DNA of 48,593 nt from Chitinophagaceae bacterium (GCA_947458275.1 CANGYR010000017.1:1-48593); one strand, 5' to 3'; positions 8,265 through 16,655 are shown, counted from the first letter of the stretch. Translations and numbers: made by a program. The notes: generated from the sequence alone by a model not told the origin.

Positions 8265-9077
8265 ATGCAGCGCAGTGAGTTAATCAGTGAAATAAAAAAT
8301 AAAAAATCTTTCCTGTGTGTAGGGCTTGATACAGATTTGAATAAAATCCCCGAACACTTAAAAGACAAACCGAATGCAGTACTGACATTCAATAAGGCTA
8401 TTATAGATGCCACCAAGGACCTTTGTGTGAGCTATAAGATCAACACTGCTTTCTACGAAGCGATGGGCGCAAAGGGCTGGGAGATTATGGAAGAAACCTG
8501 CAACTATATTCCATCCTCCCATTTCAAAATAGCCGATGCCAAAAGAGCGGATATAGGCAATACTTCTTCCTATTATGCCAAAGCATTTTTTGAAACATTG
8601 AAATTCGATGCCGTAACAGTTGCTCCTTATATGGGTGAGGACAGCATTCGTCCATTTCTCGAATATGAAAACAAATGGAGCATAGTGCTTGGATTGACAA
8701 GCAACAAAGGCGCGAATGATTTTGAGATGTTGAGATTAAAAGATACCTCCTCCGAATTTTTATATGAAGAAGTATTGAGCACGGTCAGCAAATGGGGCAA
8801 CGAAAACAACCTGATGTTTGTAACCGGTGCCACCCAAGCAGAAGAATTCACCAACATTAGGAAAATAGTTCCCAATCATTTTCTGCTGGTTCCCGGAGTG
8901 GGATTTCAGGGAGGCAGTCTGAAAGATGTTGCGACTTACGGACTAAATACTGACGCAGGTTTGCTGGTAAATGCATCTAGAGCAATCATTTATGCCGGAA
9001 ATAAAGATAATTTTGCCGACGAAGCGAGGATTATTGCACAGCAATACCAGGCGGAAATGGCGGAGTATTTGATTTGA
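8265..9077 (+). CDS. pyrF: Orotidine 5'-phosphate decarboxylase
   Basis: A 270-residue OMP decarboxylase of the longer type (subfamily 2) that makes UMP in pyrimidine synthesis. The catalytic Lys-Asp array is seen in ADAKRADIGNTS, with FLCVGLDTDL near the N-terminus and VNASRAIIYAG near the C-terminus for phosphate binding. It has no metabolic link to kynurenine breakdown but lies nine bases after kmo, so the position is an operon coincidence or shared expression. Confidence 0.95.
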   Translation: MQRSELISEIKNKKSFLCVGLDTDLNKIPEHLKDKPNAVLTFNKAIIDATKDLCVSYKINTAFYEAMGAKGWEIMEETCNYIPSSHFKIADAKRADIGNTSSYYAKAFFETLKFDAVTVAPYMGEDSIRPFLEYENKWSIVLGLTSNKGANDFEMLRLKDTSSEFLYEEVLSTVSKWGNENNLMFVTGATQAEEFTNIRKIVPNHFLLVPGVGFQGGSLKDVATYGLNTDAGLLVNASRAIIYAGNKDNFADEARIIAQQYQAEMAEYLI

Positions 9078-9205
9078 AAATGTGGAGATGTGGAAATTTG
9101 GAGATGTGGAAATCTGGAGATGTGGAGATGTAACCCTTAAACCAGCCGCAGGCGATTTAAACCATTAAACCAGCGAAGCGATTTAAACCATTAAACGAGA
9201 AAAAA
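9078..9205. repeat. Intergenic quasi-repeats: GGAGATGTG-type block then TTTAAACC-type block with micro-hairpins
   Basis: Bases 9080-9132 repeat (T)GTGGAGATGTGGAAATTT-like units. Bases 9132-9198 hold two copies of a TTAAACCAGC...GCGATTTAAACCA unit that differ mainly in a small central hairpin: GCC-GCA-GGC at 9145-9153 and GC-GAA-GC at 9173-9179. Two different repeat families meet in one spacer between pyrF and the thioredoxin gene. Confidence 0.7.
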
Positions 9206-9206
9206 T

Positions 9207-9761
9207 ATGAAAATAAAAATTTACTTCATTAGCCTTCTGTTGTTTTTCTCCATCACATCAGCAACACTCTACGCACAGAAAAGTCTTCCTTCCGGAAAAA
9301 TAATGGCAGAGGCCTACCAAAAAGCAGCCAAAGAAAAAAAGAATGTAATCGTAGTGTTCAAAGCGAGCTGGTGTGGCTGGTGCAAAAAAATGATAGCGGC
9401 CATCAATGACGAATCATGCCGTGAGCTGTTCAATAAATATTACGTCATCACCGAACTAACAGTAGATGAAAGAGGCGAGAATAAAAATCTTGAAAATGTT
9501 GGCGCTGACATCATCAGAAAAAAATATAAAGGCGAGAAAGCAGGTCTTCCATTTTGGCTGATTATGGATAAAGACGGAAAAAAGCTGGAAGACAGTTATA
9601 TGAGAAAGGAGAATCAATCTGCCGATGAACCGGGAGAAAGCATTGGCTGCCCCGCATCAGATGAAGAGGTTATGGCATTTTGTATTAAGTTAAAGAACAC
9701 TTCAAAACTTAATGATCAGGAGATTGCCTTAATTGCAGAAAGATTTAAAAAGAATCGCTGA
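9207..9761 (+). CDS. Secreted thioredoxin-family protein
   Basis: 184 residues with a signal peptide (1-24, ending LYAQ) and a thioredoxin fold whose redox pair is Cys56-Gly-Trp-Cys59 (FKASWCGWCKKM). This resembles the thioredoxin_7/DsbD-gamma-like periplasmic group. It probably reduces or oxidises disulfides in the periplasm; the partner is not known. There is an extra insert with GESIGCPAS at about 150, containing one more Cys. The last 17 bases overlap the tail of the opposing SGNH hydrolase gene. Confidence 0.85.
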   Translation: MKIKIYFISLLLFFSITSATLYAQKSLPSGKIMAEAYQKAAKEKKNVIVVFKASWCGWCKKMIAAINDESCRELFNKYYVITELTVDERGENKNLENVGADIIRKKYKGEKAGLPFWLIMDKDGKKLEDSYMRKENQSADEPGESIGCPASDEEVMAFCIKLKNTSKLNDQEIALIAERFKKNR

Positions 9762-10368
9762 TAATTTTATCGGAGATTTTTTGAAACAGCAATTCCGCCC
9801 ATTTGGTATATTCCCTTCCCGATGGATGCAACTGATCTCCTGCAAGAAATTCAGGATTTAACGCATCTTCTCTTTGTGATTTAGTAATCTCTATATAGTC
9901 ACAGGCGTATTTCTTCGAAATATTTTCACAGGAATTATTGTATTCATCAATCTCTCCGGCAATCTTTACTCGATCTTTACCCTCTGCAAAAGGCGTTGCC
10001 CCCCAATCGGGTATACCAAGCACGTAAACTCTTTTAATGTTTCCCCCTGCAAATGAAATCGCTTGTTTGAGCAAATCCTCAAACTCAACAGCAAAATTAT
10101 CAACCGCCCTACCGCGGTATTGGTTGTTCACTCCTATCAACAACGTAACAAAATCATATTCTGATTGCAAAACAGTTTTGCTTATCTGCTCATTCAGTTC
10201 ATCAGTTGTAAATCCGGTCTTGGCAACTATTTCCGGAGGAAGAAACTGATGAGTGCCTTTAAATTGTTTTCTTAATAACTGAATAGTTTGGTAGGGGAAG
10301 TTTTCGAAAACAGGCACCTGCTCTCCAATCGTGTAGCTGTCGCCCAAAGCTAGATATGTATAGGTCAT
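9745..10368 (-). CDS. SGNH/GDSL-family hydrolase
   Basis: 207 residues with the GDSL esterase blocks: ALGDSYTIGE (nucleophile Ser11), GxN block LLIGVNNQYRG, and the C-terminal DQLHPSG with Asp178 and His181. No signal peptide is seen, so it is likely cytoplasmic. It is probably an esterase or lysophospholipase-like enzyme acting on acyl esters; the substrate cannot be told. It is convergent with the thioredoxin gene (17-base overlap) and lies 48 bases downstream of the beta-lactamase-like gene on the same strand, with its own -7 box. Confidence 0.85.
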   Translation of the reverse strand: MTYTYLALGDSYTIGEQVPVFENFPYQTIQLLRKQFKGTHQFLPPEIVAKTGFTTDELNEQISKTVLQSEYDFVTLLIGVNNQYRGRAVDNFAVEFEDLLKQAISFAGGNIKRVYVLGIPDWGATPFAEGKDRVKIAGEIDEYNNSCENISKKYACDYIEITKSQREDALNPEFLAGDQLHPSGREYTKWAELLFQKISDKIISDSF

Positions 10369-10394
10369 GATGTTTGAACAAATAAAATTAGTAG

Positions 10395-10402
10395 CAAAGC
10401 TA
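10395..10402 (-). promoter_or_regulatory. -7 promoter box of the SGNH hydrolase gene
   Basis: TAGCTTTG on the minus strand fits TAnnTTTG exactly and lies 26 bases upstream of the ATG. No convincing TTTG at -33 is seen. Confidence 0.45.
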
Positions 10403-10416
10403 AGTGATATGATTTA

Positions 10417-11493
10417 TTAATACTTTATAGCAGGTTTCAACTTTTGCCAAAGCTCATTATCAAAACTGGAAGGTCCTAATAGCGAAGCTCCGGAAGCATC
10501 TCCAAGTCTTACTACAACAACATTCAGAGATGGTACAATATAAATTTTCTTATCGTCCTTACCCAAGGCCAAAAGCATATCATTTGGTGCTGATGGCACA
10601 AGCGGAGCATTGAATACTGTCTGTAATGTAGGCGCCATAAAAGATGATTTTCCATTCAACCAAAATAAATAGCCATACGCCTTATTCAAATCCTGTGAAC
10701 TGTTGGTCATTGCATTGAAGTAGTTGAGATCAGAGAGCAGAGGCGTTCCATTCCAAACTCCTTTATTTAAAATCAAAGAACCGAATCTAGCGGCATCTCT
10801 GGTTGTGCACCATAAAATACTGTTAATCCAGATGCTATTGCTCATGCCAATCTTATCAAACAATTTTTGTTTGGAGTATTGCTGCAAGGTAAGTCCGCTG
10901 GCATTAGACAACACATCATGTAATAAGCGGTAAGGAGCGTTGTGATAAGCCCATCTTGTTCCCGCATCTGCTTTATAGATAAGACATGCAGGATCTTCAC
11001 AATTCAAATCGACAACATCATCATCTAGACCGGTGGTCATGCTAAGGTTGTTTTTCAAAGTAATGAGATCCTCTTTTTCTGCAGGAAGACTCGTCCATCC
11101 GGCACCAAGATACTTGGATGTTTTATCGTTGATATTTACTATCCCATCCTGCTGCGCAATGCCCATTAAAAACCCAATCACACTTTTACCGGCAGAAGCA
11201 ATAAAATATCGGGTGTCTTTTGTCCAGTTATTCCAGTACTGCTCTCTAACTATTTTTCCATTATGCAGCATTATTAGTCCATATGAATTTTTCGTTGCAG
11301 CAAAATCAAATGCTTCATTGAGTTTGTTTACATCCCAACCCAAAGATTCCGGTGTTTTCTGTTCCCAGATATCCCCGGTCAATGCAGGGAAATAATATGA
11401 ATCGTGATTGTGGTTTGGGATAGGGGCAACAGGAGATTTTTTGCATCCCTGAATAAAATAAAGAAAAATAAAAATGGCAACAATCTTTTTCAT
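10417..11493 (-). CDS. Beta-lactamase-family serine hydrolase, lipoprotein
   Basis: 358 residues. The N-terminus is a lipoprotein signal with lipid-accepting Cys17 (FLYFIQGCKKS). The serine hydrolase motifs are Ser100-Ala-Gly-Lys103 (SxxK) and Tyr183-His-Asn185 (YxN), as in class C beta-lactamases, D-aminopeptidases and esterases. No typical KTG triad is clear near the C-terminus. It probably acts in the periplasm on a peptide, peptidoglycan or ester; real beta-lactamase activity is not implied by these motifs alone. It is a monocistronic unit with its own promoter. Confidence 0.85.
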   Translation of the reverse strand: MKKIVAIFIFLYFIQGCKKSPVAPIPNHNHDSYYFPALTGDIWEQKTPESLGWDVNKLNEAFDFAATKNSYGLIMLHNGKIVREQYWNNWTKDTRYFIASAGKSVIGFLMGIAQQDGIVNINDKTSKYLGAGWTSLPAEKEDLITLKNNLSMTTGLDDDVVDLNCEDPACLIYKADAGTRWAYHNAPYRLLHDVLSNASGLTLQQYSKQKLFDKIGMSNSIWINSILWCTTRDAARFGSLILNKGVWNGTPLLSDLNYFNAMTNSSQDLNKAYGYLFWLNGKSSFMAPTLQTVFNAPLVPSAPNDMLLALGKDDKKIYIVPSLNVVVVRLGDASGASLLGPSSFDNELWQKLKPAIKY

Positions 11494-11519
11494 AAAAGTT
11501 AAGCTTCGATTTGTTGAAC

Positions 11520-11552
11520 TAAAGATAGTTTAAAACCCTTTATTATTGCAAA
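11520..11552 (-). promoter_or_regulatory. Promoter of the beta-lactamase-like gene
   Basis: On the minus strand TTTG (11549-11552) is followed after 21 bases by TATCTTTA (11520-11527), close to the Bacteroidota TTTG/TAnnTTTG pair. The ATG is 26 bases downstream of the -7 box. Confidence 0.5.
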
Positions 11553-11608
11553 GTATGGAAAAGAGTATTAATGTATAAAAAAGACTTATTTTACCCAAAA
11601 TTGCCTTG

Positions 11609-11616
11609 TATATTTG
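11609..11616 (+). promoter_or_regulatory. -7 promoter box of the glutaryl-CoA dehydrogenase gene
   Basis: TATATTTG fits TAnnTTTG exactly. The upstream -33 region is only TTATT-like. The leader to the ATG at 11681 would be about 60 bases. Confidence 0.5.
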
Positions 11617-11680
11617 CATCGAATTTGATTGCTGATTCTCACGAGAACTTTAAATAGATTAATCATTTTAACGAACTGCC

Positions 11681-12865
11681 ATGGCTGCCAAGACAGACAA
11701 TTTTCAATCTCCTGATTATTTTGGTGTAGATGAACTTTTAACTGAAGAGCATAAACTCATTCGGGAAAGCGTAAGAAACTATGTAAAGAAAGAAATCTCT
11801 CCTATCATTGAAGATTATGCGCAACGTGCGGAATTTCCTCAGCAGATTGTAAAACAACTGGGCGATTTAGGTTGCTTCGGACCAACCGTTCCTGCACAAT
11901 ATGGCGGCGGTGGTCTGGACTACATTTCTTATGGATTGATGATGCAAGAACTGGAGCGTGGCGACAGTGGTGTTCGCTCTACGGCATCTGTTCAGGGCAG
12001 CTTGGTGATGTTTCCCATTTATCAATATGGAAGTGAAGAACAGAGAAATAAATTCTTACCAAAATTAGCCAGCGGAGAATGGCTGGGCTGCTTCGGTCTT
12101 ACAGAGCCCAATCATGGAAGTGACCCTGGAGGAATGCTCACCAATTTTAAAGATGCCGGCGATCATGTAATATTGAATGGTGCAAAAATGTGGATCAGCA
12201 ATGCACCTTTTTCGCAAGTGGCTGTCGTTTGGGCAAAAAATGAAGCCGGCGAAATTCAGGGCCTGATTGTAGAGAGAGGCATGGAAGGTTTTACCACACC
12301 CACTACGCATGGTAAATGGAGTTTGCGCGCCAGTGCAACGGGCGAACTGGTATTTGACAATGTAAAAGTTCCTAAAGAAAATATACTCCCTAATGTAAAA
12401 GGTTTGAAAGGCCCTCTAGGTTGCCTCACTAAAGCCAGATATGGTATCGCCTGGGGAGCCATCGGCGCTGCTATGGACTGTTATGATATTGCTTTGAATT
12501 ATAGTAAAGAAAGAGTTCAGTTTGGCAAACCGATTGCAGGATTCCAGTTGCAACAAAAAAAGTTGGCTGAAATGGTAACAGAAATTACCAAAGCGCAATT
12601 ATTGAACTGGCGTTTGGGTGTATTGATGAATGAAGGAAAAGTTACACCCGCTCAAGTAAGTATGGCTAAAAGAAATGCTTGCGAAGTGGCTACCAATATC
12701 TGCAGAGATGCACGCCAGATGCTCGGCGGCATGGGCATCACGGGAGAATACCCCATCATGCGTCACATGATGAACCTCGAAAGTGTCATCACTTACGAAG
12801 GCACACACGATATTCATTTACTCATAACGGGAATGGATGTGACCGGACTCAATGCTTTTAAGTAG
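11681..12865 (+). CDS. gcdH: Glutaryl-CoA dehydrogenase
   Basis: A 394-residue acyl-CoA dehydrogenase that oxidises and decarboxylates glutaryl-CoA to crotonyl-CoA, passing electrons to ETF. It carries the GCDH-type substrate segment GVRSTASVQGSLVM, the FAD segments GCFGLTEPNHGSDP and MWISNAPFSQVAVVWAK, and the C-terminal NLESVITYEGTHDIHLL with catalytic base Glu373. These points favour GCDH over short-chain acyl-CoA dehydrogenases. Its role would follow from the upstream kynurenine genes, since 2-aminomuconate is degraded through 2-oxoadipate and glutaryl-CoA. The next gene, an hbd homologue, acts two steps later. The 3' spacer is a TTGAACCT quasi-repeat. Confidence 0.92.
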   Translation: MAAKTDNFQSPDYFGVDELLTEEHKLIRESVRNYVKKEISPIIEDYAQRAEFPQQIVKQLGDLGCFGPTVPAQYGGGGLDYISYGLMMQELERGDSGVRSTASVQGSLVMFPIYQYGSEEQRNKFLPKLASGEWLGCFGLTEPNHGSDPGGMLTNFKDAGDHVILNGAKMWISNAPFSQVAVVWAKNEAGEIQGLIVERGMEGFTTPTTHGKWSLRASATGELVFDNVKVPKENILPNVKGLKGPLGCLTKARYGIAWGAIGAAMDCYDIALNYSKERVQFGKPIAGFQLQQKKLAEMVTEITKAQLLNWRLGVLMNEGKVTPAQVSMAKRNACEVATNICRDARQMLGGMGITGEYPIMRHMMNLESVITYEGTHDIHLLITGMDVTGLNAFK

Positions 12866-13003
12866 AAGGTTGAAGAGGTTCAACAAGTTCAAAAGGTTGA
12901 ATAGGTTGTTTAAAATTCCTTGAACTTTTTTAACGTTTTGAACCTATTGAACTTATTGAACTCTTTGAACCTATTGAACTTATTGAACCTTTTGAACTAA
13001 AAA
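12866..13003. repeat. Intergenic TTGAACCT-type quasi-repeat hairpin
   Basis: The left arm (12866-12908) is GGTTGAA/GGTTCAA units and the right arm (12920-13000) is TTGAACCTA/TTGAACTTA units at about nine-base spacing. The arms are complementary around a centre near 12910-12918, so an RNA hairpin of about 40 bp with mismatches is possible. It starts directly after the gcdH stop and ends about ten bases before the next start codon. Confidence 0.75.
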
Positions 13004-13010
13004 TACTAAA

Positions 13011-13904
13011 ATGAAAATAACAAACGTCAGCGTCATTGGCGCAGGAACAATGGGAAACGGCATCACGCATGTATTTGCTCAATCAGGATTTAATGTAACG
13101 ATGATTGATGTCAATCCCGCTCAATTGGAAAAAGCATTAGGCACGATTGCAAAAAATTTAGACAGACAAATAACAAAGGGCTCGCTTACTGAAGAACAAA
13201 AAGCTTCTACACTGGGGAATATCACTACCGTTTCTTCCATTGCAGATGGGGTAAAAAATGCAGATTTAGTTGTGGAAGCCGCAACGGAAAACGTTACGCT
13301 AAAACTGGATATTTTTAAACAAATAGATGCGGCAGCTCCGCTTGGCGCGATATTGGCTACCAATACTTCTTCTATTTCAATAACCAAAATTGCTGCTGCA
13401 ACCAAAAGACCTGAACTCGTGATTGGCATGCACTTCATGAATCCGGTTCCGGTCATGAAGTTGGTGGAAATTATCAATGGTTATGCTACAAAAAAAGAAG
13501 TAACAGCCACCATTAACGAGCTAAGCAAACAATTAGGCAAAATTCCATGTACGGTAAATGATTACCCCGGCTTTATTGCTAATCGTATTTTGATGCCGAT
13601 GATCAACGAAGCGATTTACAGTTTATATGAAAGCGTTGCCGGTGTGGAAGAAATTGATACTGTTATGAAATTAGGCATGGCTCATCCCATGGGACCTTTA
13701 CAGCTGGCGGATTTCATCGGACTGGATGTTTGCCACAGTATTCTGAAAGTATTACATGATGGATTTGGTAATCCAAAATATGCTCCTTGTCCGCTGCTGA
13801 CCAATATGGTGACTGCTGGAAAATTGGGTGCTAAATCTGGCGAAGGATTTTATGTATATACTCCGGGGAGTAAGGAATTAAAGGTGAGTGGGAGTTTTAA
13901 ATAA
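13011..13904 (+). CDS. hbd: 3-hydroxybutyryl-CoA dehydrogenase
   Basis: A 297-residue 3-hydroxyacyl-CoA dehydrogenase of the short free-standing type. The NAD fold is at the N-terminus (VIGAGTMGNGITHVFAQSG, Asp33 ending the second strand), the catalytic His141 is in GMHFMNPVPVMKLVE, and Asn190 follows in GFIANRILMP. It converts (S)-3-hydroxybutyryl-CoA to acetoacetyl-CoA. After gcdH this gives two of the steps from glutaryl-CoA to acetyl-CoA; the crotonase and thiolase are not in the window. It may also serve fatty-acid or butyrate metabolism. Confidence 0.92.
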   Translation: MKITNVSVIGAGTMGNGITHVFAQSGFNVTMIDVNPAQLEKALGTIAKNLDRQITKGSLTEEQKASTLGNITTVSSIADGVKNADLVVEAATENVTLKLDIFKQIDAAAPLGAILATNTSSISITKIAAATKRPELVIGMHFMNPVPVMKLVEIINGYATKKEVTATINELSKQLGKIPCTVNDYPGFIANRILMPMINEAIYSLYESVAGVEEIDTVMKLGMAHPMGPLQLADFIGLDVCHSILKVLHDGFGNPKYAPCPLLTNMVTAGKLGAKSGEGFYVYTPGSKELKVSGSFK

Positions 13905-13960
13905 ATAATAAGGAAGAAAAAATAAGAAATAAGAAAGTGTCTGACAATTAAAATAATTAT

Positions 13961-14022
13961 TCAACCCCTGCTTGGCGGCAGAAGGGTCTTCAACCTCTTC
14001 AACCCCTTCAACTTTTTCAAAT
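13961..14022. repeat. Short TTGAACCT-type quasi-repeat (C-rich arm) with CTGC/GCAG micro-hairpin
   Basis: TTCAACC/CTTCAACCCC units at 13990-14017 follow a CTGC...GCAG mini-hairpin (13968-13981). The block lies between the convergent hbd and pgk genes and overlaps the pgk stop region. Only one arm is clear. Confidence 0.5.
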
Positions 14023-15216
14023 GTTCTTTATAGCTGCAATCCCAGGAAGTTCCTTGCCTTCAAAGTATTCAAGCATAGCGCCGCCGCCGGTAGAAACATA
14101 ACTTACTTTATCGGCAAGATGGAATTTGTTTACGGCAGCAACACTGTCTCCACCGCCAACCAGACTGAATGCACCTTTTGCGGTAGCTTCTGCCACAGCC
14201 AGTGCGATAGATTTAGTTCCGTTCTGGAATTTTTCCATTTCAAAAACACCCATAGGGCCATTCCACAAAATAGTTTTTGATTTCAGAATTACTTCGCTGA
14301 AGACGCCCACTGCTTTTTGCCCAATATCAAGTCCCATCCATCCGGCGGGTATTGCATCGCTTGGACAATCCTGCGTGTTGGCATCTGCAGCAAACTTATC
14401 TGCAATGATTGAAGTTTCGGGCAAATGAATGGAAACATTTTTTTGTTTGGCTTTCTCCAATACTTCTAAAGCTGTTTGTAATCGATCATCTTCACAAAGC
14501 GAATTACCGATATTGCCACCACGCGCTTTTAGAAATGTATAAGCCATTCCTCCTCCGATAATGATATCGGTAGCACGTTCCAGTAAATTTTCAATGATTA
14601 ATATTTTGTCGGAAACCTTTGCGCCACCAATGATAGCCGTAAAAGGTTTCTCTGCTGAATGCATCACTTTCTCCGCGCTAATTACCTCTCCTTCCATCAG
14701 CAGACCAAACATTTTTTTGTCTGCTGCAAAGAAATCCGCAATCACTGCAGTAGAAGCATGTGCTCTGTGTGCAGTTCCGAATGCATCATTTACATATACA
14801 TCTCCAAGCTTACTCAATTTTTCTGCGAATGCCTTATCCCCTTTTTCTTCTTCTTTATAAAAACGCAAATTTTCAAGTAATAAAACTTCTCCCGGTTTTA
14901 AAGCAGCTGATTTATCAATCGCTTCCTGACCAATACAATCATTGGCAAAGTCGACAGAAGCTCCACCAAGCAAAGTGGTCAGATGCGAAACCAAATGCTT
15001 CAATGAATACTTATCTGCAGGACCTTCTTTAGGTCTTCCGAGATGACTCATCAAAATAACGGAACCGCCGTCAGATAAGATTTTTTTAATCGTTGGGACA
15101 GTAGCCGTCATTCTGGTATCATCAGTAATCTGAAACTGATCATCCAAAGGAACGTTGAAGTCAACGCGGATAAGCGCTTTTTTATCTTTAAAAGAGTAAG
15201 AGGAGAATGTCGACAT
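14017..15216 (-). CDS. pgk: Phosphoglycerate kinase
   Basis: A 399-residue enzyme of glycolysis and gluconeogenesis that moves phosphate between 1,3-bisphosphoglycerate and ADP. It shows the N-terminal [11 protein letters not shown], the substrate loop [11 protein letters not shown], the NGPMGVFEM segment and the nucleotide-binding [10 protein letters not shown] with [11 protein letters not shown] start at the ATG complementary to 15214-15216 ([20 protein letters not shown]). An in-frame extension of 34 residues upstream is only translation of the intergenic GGTTGAAGA repeat and is rejected. It lies downstream of gap on the same strand, giving a gap-pgk unit. Confidence 0.96.
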   Translation of the reverse strand: MSTFSSYSFKDKKALIRVDFNVPLDDQFQITDDTRMTATVPTIKKILSDGGSVILMSHLGRPKEGPADKYSLKHLVSHLTTLLGGASVDFANDCIGQEAIDKSAALKPGEVLLLENLRFYKEEEKGDKAFAEKLSKLGDVYVNDAFGTAHRAHASTAVIADFFAADKKMFGLLMEGEVISAEKVMHSAEKPFTAIIGGAKVSDKILIIENLLERATDIIIGGGMAYTFLKARGGNIGNSLCEDDRLQTALEVLEKAKQKNVSIHLPETSIIADKFAADANTQDCPSDAIPAGWMGLDIGQKAVGVFSEVILKSKTILWNGPMGVFEMEKFQNGTKSIALAVAEATAKGAFSLVGGGDSVAAVNKFHLADKVSYVSTGGGAMLEYFEGKELPGIAAIKNI

Positions 15217-15220
15217 GGAA

Positions 15221-15392
15221 GAAAGTTGAAGAGGTTGAAGAGGTTGAAGAGGTTCAAGAGGTTGAAGGGATTGAAGAGGTTCAAGACGTTCAAGACGTTG
15301 AGAAAGGTTAAAATACACATTAACCTATTAAACTTTTTGAACGTCTTGAACCTATTGAACTTTATTGAACCTATTGAACTTATTGAACAATA
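15221..15392. repeat. Intergenic TTGAACCT-type quasi-repeat hairpin between gap and pgk
   Basis: The left arm (15224-15305) is a run of GAAGAGGTT/GTTCAAGAC units with nine-base period. The right arm (15325-15391) is TTGAACCTA/TTGAACTTA units. The arms can pair around the central 15306-15324. This is the clearest member of the family in the window and lies in the leader of pgk. Confidence 0.8.
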
Positions 15393-15394
15393 TA

Positions 15395-16405
15395 TTAAGA
15401 AATCAATCCCGCGAAATGCTTAACGGTTCTAACCAGCTGAGACACATAGCTCATCTCGTTATCGTACCAACTTACAGTTTTCACTAAAAGTTTATCACCG
15501 TAAGGCATTACTTTCGTTTGAGTAGCATCGAACAATGAACCATAGTGAATACCGATTACATCACTGCTCACGATTTCATCTTCAGTATATCCAAAGCTTT
15601 CATTGCTGGCGGCTTTCATCGCAGCATTGATTGATTCAACAGTTGCTGTTTTTTCAATGACGCTGTACAACTCAGTTACAGAACCTGTTATTACAGGAAT
15701 TCTCTGAGCACCGCCATCCAATTTACCTTTCAATTCAGGCAATACCAGACCGATAGCTTTTGCAGCACCGGTACTGTTAGGGACGATGTTAGCCGCTGCA
15801 GCTCTGGCGCGACGAAGATCTCCTTTAGGATGAGGAGCATCCAAAGTATTTTGATCATTGGTATAAGCGTGAATAGTGCTCATCATTCCGGTAACGATAG
15901 TAAAGTTGTCGTTCAATGCTTTTGCCATTGGAGCAAGACAGTTAGTAGTACAGCTTGCGCAGCTGATGATGGTTTCGCTGCCATCCAAAATAGCGTGGTT
16001 CACATTGAACACTACTGTTTTCAAATCGCCGGTTGCAGGAGCGGAAATTACTACTCTTTTAGCACCGGCAGTTAGATGAGCAGCAGCTTTGTCTTTATCG
16101 GTAAAGAAACCTGTACTCTCTATCACAACATCTACATTATGTGCGCCCCAAGGAATTTGAGCAGGGTCTTTTTGAGCGTAAATTTTAACTTCATGCCCGT
16201 TTACCACAATTGAATTATCTGTATGTTTTACCTCTTCAGAAAAACGGCCCTGTGCACTGTCATATTTCAATAAATGAGCCAATACAGCCGGACTGGTCAA
16301 ATCGTTGATTGCCACGACATCAATACCCTGCATATTATAAATTTGACGAAATACCAGACGTCCTATACGTCCGAAACCATTAATGGCAACTTTTACTGTA
16401 CTCAT
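15395..16405 (-). CDS. gap: Glyceraldehyde-3-phosphate dehydrogenase (NAD type)
   Basis: 336 residues. It has the NAD fold [14 protein letters not shown] (8-21), Asp35 in AINDLT favouring NAD over NADP, and the catalytic Cys152 in [12 protein letters not shown]. The C-terminal [17 protein letters not shown] is typical of the family. It forms 1,3-bisphosphoglycerate from glyceraldehyde 3-phosphate and phosphate and is followed by pgk, the next glycolytic step, across the repeat-filled 178-base spacer. Confidence 0.97.
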   Translation of the reverse strand: MSTVKVAINGFGRIGRLVFRQIYNMQGIDVVAINDLTSPAVLAHLLKYDSAQGRFSEEVKHTDNSIVVNGHEVKIYAQKDPAQIPWGAHNVDVVIESTGFFTDKDKAAAHLTAGAKRVVISAPATGDLKTVVFNVNHAILDGSETIISCASCTTNCLAPMAKALNDNFTIVTGMMSTIHAYTNDQNTLDAPHPKGDLRRARAAAANIVPNSTGAAKAIGLVLPELKGKLDGGAQRIPVITGSVTELYSVIEKTATVESINAAMKAASNESFGYTEDEIVSSDVIGIHYGSLFDATQTKVMPYGDKLLVKTVSWYDNEMSYVSQLVRTVKHFAGLIS

Positions 16406-16531
16406 AATCTTAATTTAAGTGTTTAAACAATTTTTGTGCCGCGAAATTACGATATTCTGATTGATTTACTCAGCGTGCGAGCGTACTTTTGTCTTAAAAA
16501 TCAACTATTTTCGGTAGCATTTTTCAAAAAA

Positions 16532-16563
16532 TTTGGATACAAAGTTGTTACATAGTATCTTTG
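16532..16563 (+). promoter_or_regulatory. Promoter of the tRNA-Glu gene
   Basis: TTTG (16532-16535), 20 bases, then TATCTTTG (16556-16563): an exact Bacteroidota TTTG/TAnnTTTG promoter. The expected start point is about 16569, a dozen bases before the mature tRNA 5' end. Confidence 0.75.
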
Positions 16564-16580
16564 CCGTCCGAAAAACAACT

Positions 16581-16652
16581 GCCGCGTTGGTCAAGGGGTT
16601 AAGACGCCTCCCTTTCACGGAGGAATCACGGGTTCGATTCCCGTACGTGGTA
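16581..16652 (+). tRNA. tRNA-Glu (anticodon TTC)
   Basis: The 72-base cloverleaf folds fully. The acceptor GCCGCGT pairs with ACGTGGT (two G-T wobbles), the D stem is GTC/GAC, and the anticodon stem CCTCC/GGAGG encloses loop CTTTCAC with anticodon TTC at 34-36. The T stem ACGGG/CCCGT encloses TTCGATT. The discriminator is A, and CCA is not encoded (CAA follows). Confidence 0.95.
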
Positions 16653-16655
16653 CAA

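Noticed and set aside
15217..15318. 34-residue N-terminal extension of phosphoglycerate kinase
   Set aside because: It translates the GGTTGAAGA repeat into [14 protein letters not shown] sequence. The family's N-terminus begins at [20 protein letters not shown].
15108..15320. 70-residue frame of Leu/Asn/Phe repeats on the minus strand
   Set aside because: A reading of the same nine-base repeat in another frame, overlapping the true pgk start; no homology expected.
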